Positions 33,254 to 38,907 of a DNA stretch of 38,907 nt are shown in pieces. Under the pieces are notes generated by a model. It did no database searches. It worked only from the letters and a program-made list of their open reading frames with translations, and was not told where the DNA came from. The stretch covers positions 1-38,907 of the forward strand of contig JAEXPS010000006.1 of the NCBI GenBank assembly GCA_023438885.1, written 5' to 3'. This stretch comes from Actinomycetes bacterium. Lineage in GTDB: Bacteria; Actinomycetota; Actinomycetes; Actinomycetales; Cellulomonadaceae. The translations under genes and the position numbers were made by a program. How positions within the stretch are numbered: position 1 is the first letter of the stretch; each line of letters opens with the position of its first letter.

Positions 33254-34438
33254 TCATCCCATCCCCATCCCTGAGCTCTCGGTCACGATCGGGACTCGGA
33301 GTCCCGCGCCTGTCACCTGCGACGGCGCTGCCGGCGGCCCCTGAGCGCCCGTGATCCGGTCGGCCGCCAGGGCGCCGAGGAGCACCAGCAGCAACAGCAC
33401 GACGACCACCACGGGCCAGCGCCAGCGCCCCAGCCGGTGGCCCACGCTCTCGGGCGTCGGCACGGGCAGCGACGCCGCCCCGTGCCGGGGCATCGGCGGC
33501 CGCACCGGCCGGGCCGGCGGGTACGAGGGCGGGACCGGCGGCACAGGCGCCGCGGGCGGCACGCTCGGCGGCGCGGGTCGCCTGGGCTCGTCGACCACCA
33601 CGGCCACCCCGGCCGGCGGCGTGCGCGGGGTCAGCGCGTCGAAGAGGCCGGCGAGCTCCTCGGCCGACTGCGGCCGCTTGCTCGGGTCCTTGTCCAGCAG
33701 GCGCATGACGAGCGCGCCCAGGCCGGGCTCGACGGACGCGGGCAGCGGCGGCACCGGGTCGTTGACGTGCGCCACCGCGATGTCGACGGCCGTGGGCCCG
33801 GTGAACGGCCGGTGTCCCACGAGCGCCTCGTACGCGACCACGCCGAGCGAGTACAGGTCGGACAGTGGGGTGGCGGGCTTGCCGACGGCCTGCTCGGGCG
33901 ACAGGTACTGGGCGGTGCCCATCACCATGCCGCTCGCCGTCAGCGTCGGCTGGCCGGTCGAGCGGGACACCCCGAAGTCGGTGATCTTCACGCGCCCGCC
34001 GCGCGCGATGAGGATGTTGCCGGGCTTGACGTCGCGGTGCACCACGCCGGCCTCGTGCGCCGCGGACAGGCCGCGCGCCGTCTGGGCCAGCACCGGGATC
34101 AGCTGGTCGGCCGCGAGCACCGGCGTGCGCTCGAGCACGTCGGAGAGGGGCTCGCCCACCACGAGCTCCATCACCAGGTAGGCCGAGCCGTCCTGCTCGC
34201 CGTAGTCGAGCAGCACGGCGATGTTCGGGTGGGACAGCGCCGCGGAGTTGCGTGCCTCGGTGCGGAACCGCGCCAGGAACCCCGAGTCGCCGGCGTACTC
34301 GTCGCGCAGCACCTTGACCGCGACGGAGCGGCGCAGCGACTCGTCGTACGCCTGCCACACCTCGCCCATGCCGCCCACGGCGAGGCGCCGCTCCAGCCGG
34401 TAGCGGTTGCCGAGTGCGACGCCGGGTGCCGTGATCAT
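33254..34438 (-). CDS. pknA: Serine/threonine protein kinase PknA
   Basis: A 394-aa membrane kinase paired with PknB in cell-shape control. Seen: A-V-G-G-M-G-E-V glycine loop, V-A-V-K-V-L, H-R-D-V-K-P-G-N, D-F-G-V-S-R, G-T-A-Q-Y-L-S-P-E-Q; a Pro-rich juxtamembrane stretch, then one membrane segment (about 340-362) and a short external tail without PASTA domains. The ATG (34438-34436) overlaps the pbpA stop (ATGA), so the genes are coupled. Confidence 0.96.
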   Translation of the reverse strand: MITAPGVALGNRYRLERRLAVGGMGEVWQAYDESLRRSVAVKVLRDEYAGDSGFLARFRTEARNSAALSHPNIAVLLDYGEQDGSAYLVMELVVGEPLSDVLERTPVLAADQLIPVLAQTARGLSAAHEAGVVHRDVKPGNILIARGGRVKITDFGVSRSTGQPTLTASGMVMGTAQYLSPEQAVGKPATPLSDLYSLGVVAYEALVGHRPFTGPTAVDIAVAHVNDPVPPLPASVEPGLGALVMRLLDKDPSKRPQSAEELAGLFDALTPRTPPAGVAVVVDEPRRPAPPSVPPAAPVPPVPPSYPPARPVRPPMPRHGAASLPVPTPESVGHRLGRWRWPVVVVVLLLLVLLGALAADRITGAQGPPAAPSQVTGAGLRVPIVTESSGMGMG

Positions 34439-35886
34439 CCGCCCAGCACCGCCTGGATCACGGCGCGGGCGATCGGCGCGGCGACCGCACCGCCCGTCGC
34501 CTCGTTGCCCATGGAACCGCCGTGCTCGACCATCACCGCGACCGCCACGCGAGGCGCCTCCGCCGGGGCGAACGCGACGAACCACGCGTGCGGCGCCTGG
34601 CCCTCGACCGTCTGCGCGGTGCCGGTCTTGCCGGCCACGGTGACGCCGGAGATCCGGGCGGCGGTGCCGGTGCCGCTCTCGACGACGCCGACCATCATGT
34701 CGCGCAGCGCTGCGGCGTTCGCCTGCGTCATCGGGCGCCGGTAGACCTCCGGCTGGGCCTGCGAGACCACCGAGAGGTTCGCGGCCCGCACCGTCTGCAC
34801 CAGGTAGGGCCGCATGAGGGTGCCACCGTTGGCGATGGCCGCCGCGACCATCGCCATCTGCATCGGCGTCGCCTGGACGTCGCGCTGGCCGATGGCGGAC
34901 TGCGCCGTCTCCGGCAGGCCCAGGTCGCTGGGGAACACGCTCTCCACCACGTCGAGCGGCACCGTCAGGCCGGCCTCGTTGAAGCCGAAGGCCTCGGCCT
35001 GTGCACGGATCGCGTCGTCGCCGAGGTCCATCCCCAGCTGCGCGAACGCCGTGTTGCACGAGACGCGCAGCGCCTGGGCGAGCGTCACCTGGTCGCCGCC
35101 GCAGCTCGAGCCGCCGAAGTTCTGGATCGTCGCGGTGGTGCCCGGCAGCGTCAGCGTGCGCGGCGAGGCGAGCATCGTGTCCGGCGCGTAGGCACCCGAC
35201 TCCAGCGCTGCCGCAGCGGTGACGAGCTTGAACGTGGACCCCGGCGGGTACCGCTCCATCGTGGTGTTGGGCCGCAGGGGGTTGCCCTCGGCGGCCGCCA
35301 AGGTGCGGTAGGCGTCGGCGGCGGCCTGGGTGTCGTGGACGGCGAGCACGTTCGGGTCGAAGCCGGGGGTGGAGACGTCCGCGAGGATCGCGCCCGTCGT
35401 CGGGTCGAGGGCCACCACGGCGCCCTGCTGGTCACCCAGCCCGGCGCGCGCTGCCTGCTGCGCCGCCGCGTTGATCGTCGTCTCCACCGCGGCGCCCTCG
35501 GGCGAGCGGCCGGTCAGCAGGTCACGCACGCGGCTGAAGAAGAGCTGGTCGCCGCGGCCGGTCAGCACGTCGTTCTCCGCGAGCTCCAGTTGGCTGCGGC
35601 CGTTGGCGATCGAGAAGAAGCCGGTCACGGCCGAGTACAGCTCACCGTCGGCGTAGATGCGCTGGTAGTTGAACGGGTCGTCCACCCGGACCGACGAGGC
35701 GACGGCCGTGCCCCCCACCACGATGGGCCCGCGCGCCGAGCCGAACTCCCGGTAGAGCACGCGCGCGTTCCGCGCATCGTTGTTCAGCTTCGGCGCCTGG
35801 ACCACCTGCACCCAGGTGGCGGCGCCGGTGAGCACCAGGAACATCACCAGCGCCATCGTGGCCAGGCGTCGCAGGGGGGTGTTCAC
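34435..35886 (-). CDS. pbpA: Penicillin-binding protein PbpA (class B transpeptidase)
   Basis: A 483-aa class B PBP that cross-links septal peptidoglycan. Seen: a single N-terminal membrane anchor (about 8-30), a PBP dimer-type domain, and the transpeptidase motifs S217-T-F-K220, S-C-N, and K-T-G-T-A-Q. Length is normal for actinobacterial PbpA. The GTG start (35886) overlaps the rodA stop by 4 bases (GTGA). It pairs with RodA (glycosyltransferase). Confidence 0.96.
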   Translation of the reverse strand: MNTPLRRLATMALVMFLVLTGAATWVQVVQAPKLNNDARNARVLYREFGSARGPIVVGGTAVASSVRVDDPFNYQRIYADGELYSAVTGFFSIANGRSQLELAENDVLTGRGDQLFFSRVRDLLTGRSPEGAAVETTINAAAQQAARAGLGDQQGAVVALDPTTGAILADVSTPGFDPNVLAVHDTQAAADAYRTLAAAEGNPLRPNTTMERYPPGSTFKLVTAAAALESGAYAPDTMLASPRTLTLPGTTATIQNFGGSSCGGDQVTLAQALRVSCNTAFAQLGMDLGDDAIRAQAEAFGFNEAGLTVPLDVVESVFPSDLGLPETAQSAIGQRDVQATPMQMAMVAAAIANGGTLMRPYLVQTVRAANLSVVSQAQPEVYRRPMTQANAAALRDMMVGVVESGTGTAARISGVTVAGKTGTAQTVEGQAPHAWFVAFAPAEAPRVAVAVMVEHGGSMGNEATGGAVAAPIARAVIQAVLGG

Positions 35887-37271
35887 GCGGTCACCACCTC
35901 GGTCGGCTGGTCGTCACCGGCGCGGGCCGGGACGGCGGGCGTGGGTCGCCGGGCGTCGTCGGAGATCCGCAGCAGCAGCGCGGCGATGATCCAGTTGGCC
36001 AGCAGCGACGAGCCGCCGTACGCGAGGAACGGCGTGGTGAGGCCGGTCAGCGGGATCAGCCGGGTGACCCCTCCGACGACGACGAACACCTGGAACGCCA
36101 TGACGAACGCCAGGCCGCCCGCCAGCAGCTTGCCGAAGCCGTCACGCACGCCGATGGCCGTGCGCATGCCCCGCTCGGTCAGCACGGCGTAGAGCATCAG
36201 GATCGCCACCAGACCCGTGAGCCCCAGCTCCTCGCCGAGCGCCGCGACGATGAAGTCCGACTCGGCGAACGTGACGATGTCCGGGCGCCCTGCGCCCCAT
36301 CCGGTGCCGAACAGGCCGCCGTTGGCCAACCCGAACAGTCCCTGCACCAGCTGCCACGAGCCGCCGGGCCGGTCGTACTGCTCCGGACTCAGGGCGTTCA
36401 GCCAGCCGTCGAACCGCGAGCCCACGTGACTGAACACCATGGACGCGGCGTAGGCGCCCGCGGCGAACAGCAGCAGGCCGATGAACACCCAGGAGACCCG
36501 CTCCGTGGCGAGGTAGAGCATCGCGACGAACATGCCGAACAGCAGGAGCGAGGTGCCGAGGTCGCGCTGGAACACCAGGATCGCCACCGAGGCGCCCCAC
36601 ACCGCGACGATCGGCCCCAGGTCGCGCAGCCGCGGCAGCTGCACGCCCAGCAGCCTCGGCCCCGCCAGCGTCAGGGTGTCGCGGTGCGTGACCAGGTAGC
36701 CGGCGAAGAACACGGCCAGCGCGATCTTGGCGAGCTCCGCAGGCTGGAGCCCGACGCCTGCGATGCGCACCCAGATGCGGGCGCCGTTGATGTCCCGGCC
36801 GATGCCCGGGATCAGTGGCATGACGAGCAGGCCGAGGCCCACCAGACCGGCCGTGTAGGTGTAGCGGCGCAGCGTGCGGTGGTCGCGCAGCAGGATGACC
36901 ACTCCGGCTGCCAGCGCGAGGGAGATCGCGGTCCACACCAGCTGCCTGCCGCCGAAGTCGGCCTGACGACCGCGCGCCGCGTAGGCGACGTCGAGCCGCT
37001 GGATCATCGCCAGCCCGATCCCGTTGAGCGCGACGACGGTCGGCAGGATCACCGGGTCGGCGTAGGGCGCCCGCCACCGCAGCACCAGGTGCATGGCCAG
37101 GGCGAGCACCGTGGTGCCGACGGCGTAGCCGAGGGCGTTCGGTGGGATGCGGTCGCTGGTCCCCAGGCCGACGAGCGCGTAGGCGACCCACCCGACCGCG
37201 AGGGCCAGGAGCAGCAGACCCAGCTCGACGCCGCGACCCGCCCGCACCCTCACGGGCTGGACGGTCGCCAT
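35883..37271 (-). CDS. rodA: SEDS peptidoglycan glycosyltransferase RodA
   Basis: A 462-aa multi-pass SEDS protein polymerising glycan strands from lipid II. Seen: about ten membrane segments, G-I-G-R-D-I-N-G-A-R-I-W, Q-P-A-E-L-A-K-I, Q-R-D-L-G-T-S, and the C-terminal T-F-A-E-S-D-F-I-V-A-A-L-G-E-E-L-G and Y-G-G-S-S-L signatures. The ATG (37271) shares one base with the pstP TGA (TGATG in reading direction). FtsW/RodA family assignment is firm; RodA is favoured by its place next to pbpA and pstP. Confidence 0.96.
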   Translation of the reverse strand: MATVQPVRVRAGRGVELGLLLLALAVGWVAYALVGLGTSDRIPPNALGYAVGTTVLALAMHLVLRWRAPYADPVILPTVVALNGIGLAMIQRLDVAYAARGRQADFGGRQLVWTAISLALAAGVVILLRDHRTLRRYTYTAGLVGLGLLVMPLIPGIGRDINGARIWVRIAGVGLQPAELAKIALAVFFAGYLVTHRDTLTLAGPRLLGVQLPRLRDLGPIVAVWGASVAILVFQRDLGTSLLLFGMFVAMLYLATERVSWVFIGLLLFAAGAYAASMVFSHVGSRFDGWLNALSPEQYDRPGGSWQLVQGLFGLANGGLFGTGWGAGRPDIVTFAESDFIVAALGEELGLTGLVAILMLYAVLTERGMRTAIGVRDGFGKLLAGGLAFVMAFQVFVVVGGVTRLIPLTGLTTPFLAYGGSSLLANWIIAALLLRISDDARRPTPAVPARAGDDQPTEVVTA

Positions 37272-38572
37272 CAGCCGACCCCGGTGGTGGGGGTCGGGCC
37301 GACGGAGAACGTCGGCACCGGGCGGGGGGAGAACGTCGGCATCGGTGACGGCTGCGGGCCGGGCACCTCGTCGGCGAGCAGCGTCACCTGGCGGCGGGCG
37401 TCCGCCAGGTCGCTGGCGTGGATGCCGCGGATCACGCGCTCGCGCAGGTAGTTCGGCAGGTCCTCGACCGTGACGTCGCTGCTCTCGACGACGCGGGCGA
37501 GCTCGAGCGGGCCGAGGCTGGCGGGCAGGCCGCGGAACACCGCCACCGTGCCGTCGTCGTCCCCGACGAAGTACTGGCCCTGGCTCCAGGCGTAGCCGCC
37601 GCCCAGCAGCAGCAGGACGACCGCTGCGGCGATCCCCCACACGGCCAGCAGGGTGCGCGGCCGGGGGCCGCCGACCGTCTCGTCGTCCGCGGAGTCCGGC
37701 CCGTCCTCCGCCACGGCCTTCTTCGTGAGCGTCGCGGCGCGGGCCGCCGGGCCGTCCGCGGCGGCGGTGGGGCGGTGCCGGTTGATCGCGGCGGCGCCGA
37801 CGACGGCGACGGCCGTGGAGGGTGCGGTGCCGTCCGGTGCGTCGGAGAGGTCGACGACGTCGGCGACGATCACCGTGACGTTGTCGCCTCCGCCGGCGCG
37901 CAGCGCCAGCTGGACCAGCCGGTCCGCGCACGCGTCGACGTCGCGGATGTCGCGCAGGGTCTCGGCGAGCGTGTCGTGCGAGACGAAGCCCGAGAGACCG
38001 TCGGAGCACAGCAGCCAGCGGTCACCAGGACGCGCCTCGCGCACCGAGAGGTCGGGTGTGACGTCGACGTCGAAGTCTCCGAGCACCCGCATCACCACGG
38101 ACCGCTGCGGGTGGTGCTCCGCCTCGTCCGGACTGATCCGGCCGGTGTCGACCAGGTGCTGCACGAAGGTGTGGTCCACGGTCACCTGGGTGAGCACGCC
38201 GTCGCGCAGCAGGTAGCCCCGGCTGTCGCCGAGGTGCGCCATCGCCAGCTTGTTGCCGGCCCGCAGGATCGCCGTGACCGTGGTGCCCATGCCGGCCAGG
38301 TCGGGCTCGGCCTCGACGCGGGCGACGATCTCGTCGCGCGCCGCGGCCATCGCGCGTTCGAGCTCGGCCAGCGCATCGTCGGGACCGTGGGCCTCGTCGT
38401 CCAGCGGGGCGAACGCGGCGACGGCGAGCGAGGAGGCGACGTCGCCGCCGGCGTGCCCGCCCATGCCGTCGGCCACCACCAGCAGGTGCGGACCGGCGAA
38501 GGCCGAGTCCTGGTTGTTGGAGCGGACCAGGCCGACGTCCGACCTGGCCGCGTACCGCAGCCCGATGTCCAC
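37271..38572 (-). CDS. pstP: PP2C-type Ser/Thr phosphatase PstP
   Basis: A 433-aa membrane phosphatase that reverses PknA/PknB phosphorylation. Seen: R-S-N-N-Q-D, the metal-binding V-A-D-G-M-G-G-H-A-G-G-D, H-L-G-D-S-R-G-Y, C-S-D-G-L-S, and G-G-G-D-N-V-T, in the right order of PPM/PP2C domains (residues 1-240). Then a linker, one membrane segment (about 309-330) and an extracytoplasmic part with P-T-P/S-P-rich end. GTG 38572 is three bases after the fhaB stop. Confidence 0.96.
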   Translation of the reverse strand: MDIGLRYAARSDVGLVRSNNQDSAFAGPHLLVVADGMGGHAGGDVASSLAVAAFAPLDDEAHGPDDALAELERAMAAARDEIVARVEAEPDLAGMGTTVTAILRAGNKLAMAHLGDSRGYLLRDGVLTQVTVDHTFVQHLVDTGRISPDEAEHHPQRSVVMRVLGDFDVDVTPDLSVREARPGDRWLLCSDGLSGFVSHDTLAETLRDIRDVDACADRLVQLALRAGGGDNVTVIVADVVDLSDAPDGTAPSTAVAVVGAAAINRHRPTAAADGPAARAATLTKKAVAEDGPDSADDETVGGPRPRTLLAVWGIAAAVVLLLLGGGYAWSQGQYFVGDDDGTVAVFRGLPASLGPLELARVVESSDVTVEDLPNYLRERVIRGIHASDLADARRQVTLLADEVPGPQPSPMPTFSPRPVPTFSVGPTPTTGVG

Positions 38573-38575
38573 GCG

Positions 38576-38907
38576 CTACCTCTGGAGCTCGAGGACGCTG
38601 CGGCCCACCCGCACCGACGTGCCGGTGGGGACGGGAGTCGGGCCGGTGATCCGGTGCTCGCCGACGAAGGTGCCGTTCGTCGAGCCGAGGTCTTCGACGT
38701 ACCAGGAGTCGGCCTGCGGGTAGAGGCGGGCGTGGCGGGACGACGAGTAGTCGTCGTCCAGCACGAGCGTGCAGCTCGGCGAGCGGCCGACCAGGACCGA
38801 CGACGACCCCAGCGGCAGGATGGTGCCGCGCAGGGGGCCCTCGGTGACCACCAGGCGGCTGGGTGACGAGCCGCTGCGCGTGCGCCGCGGGGCACGCGGC
38901 TGCTCGT
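38576..38907 (-). CDS. fhaB: FHA domain protein FhaB/FipA (5' end outside window)
   Basis: The frame is open to the right edge, so the start is not seen. The visible 110 residues hold a complete FHA domain: L-V-G-R-S-P-S-C, S-S-R-H-A-R-L, L-G-S-T-N-G-T-F-V and V-G-R-S-V-L-E-L, preceded by a basic Arg/Ser-rich linker. FHA domains bind phosphothreonine, here on PknA/PknB targets or on FtsZ/FtsQ-type partners. It is the first visible gene of the minus-strand pstP-rodA-pbpA-pknA-pknB operon. Confidence 0.93.
   Translation of the reverse strand, partial: EQPRAPRRTRSGSSPSRLVVTEGPLRGTILPLGSSSVLVGRSPSCTLVLDDDYSSSRHARLYPQADSWYVEDLGSTNGTFVGEHRITGPTPVPTGTSVRVGRSVLELQR

Overview
The window is about 39 kb of very GC-rich chromosome carrying the replication-origin region of an actinobacterium. 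The gene order (rpmH-dnaA-dnaN-gnd-recF-dciA-gyrB-gyrA, tRNA-Ile/tRNA-Ala, ppi-crgA, fhaB-pstP-rodA-pbpA-pknA-pknB), the GTG starts, four-PASTA PknB, class E sortase and DUF3566/DUF881 proteins point to Actinomycetota. The layout best fits a Micrococcales lineage near Cellulomonas; that placement is inference from memory, not a search.

Left arm (1-4784, + strand): the 3' end of a membrane protein with an extracellular discoidin-like domain (probably the MurJ-linked pseudokinase protein), then trxB-trxA behind a SigR-type promoter match and ending in a strong hairpin, then a class I aminotransferase and a D-Ala-D-Ala ligase family gene. Next (4839-11431, - strand) comes the conserved block rpmH, rnpA, yidD, yidC, khpB, rsmG, parA, parB, read away from the origin. 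Five exact parS cores (GTTTCACGTGAAAC) sit here: three in one frame inside the long parA 5' region (encoding VSRET each time) and two in the rsmG-khpB gap.

Origin (11432-13891): divergent rpmH/dnaA promoters, dnaA, then a 619-bp non-coding dnaA-dnaN gap with one perfect TTATCCACA box, many near matches and an unexplained 14-bp perfect palindrome. Rightward (13892-23396, + strand): dnaN, gnd, recF, dciA, gyrB, gyrA and a DUF3566 membrane protein, tightly packed. tRNA-Ile(GAT), a 39-aa DLW-39 type peptide, a 7-bp GC hairpin and tRNA-Ala(TGC) follow.

The stretch 23808-26758 looks accessory: a methyltransferase and a minus-strand trio (Ala-rich helical membrane protein, GNAT acetyltransferase, PD-(D/E)XK-like protein lacking the usual lysine). 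Conserved genes resume with cyclophilin, rhomboid protease, crgA, DUF881, sortase E, a 52-aa membrane peptide and pabA on +, and the cell-wall signalling operon fhaB-pstP-rodA-pbpA-pknA-pknB on -. In that operon junctions overlap or nearly abut, coupling a phosphatase, two Ser/Thr kinases, a FHA adaptor, a glycosyltransferase and a transpeptidase. The convergent rhomboid/crgA gap holds a nested inverted repeat and a second perfect DnaA box in an inverted pair, about 15 kb from oriC.

No mobile element, CRISPR array or classical defence locus was seen. The most unusual signals are small and non-coding: in-frame parS triplet, oriC palindrome, distal DnaA-box inverted repeat and the SigR-like promoter.
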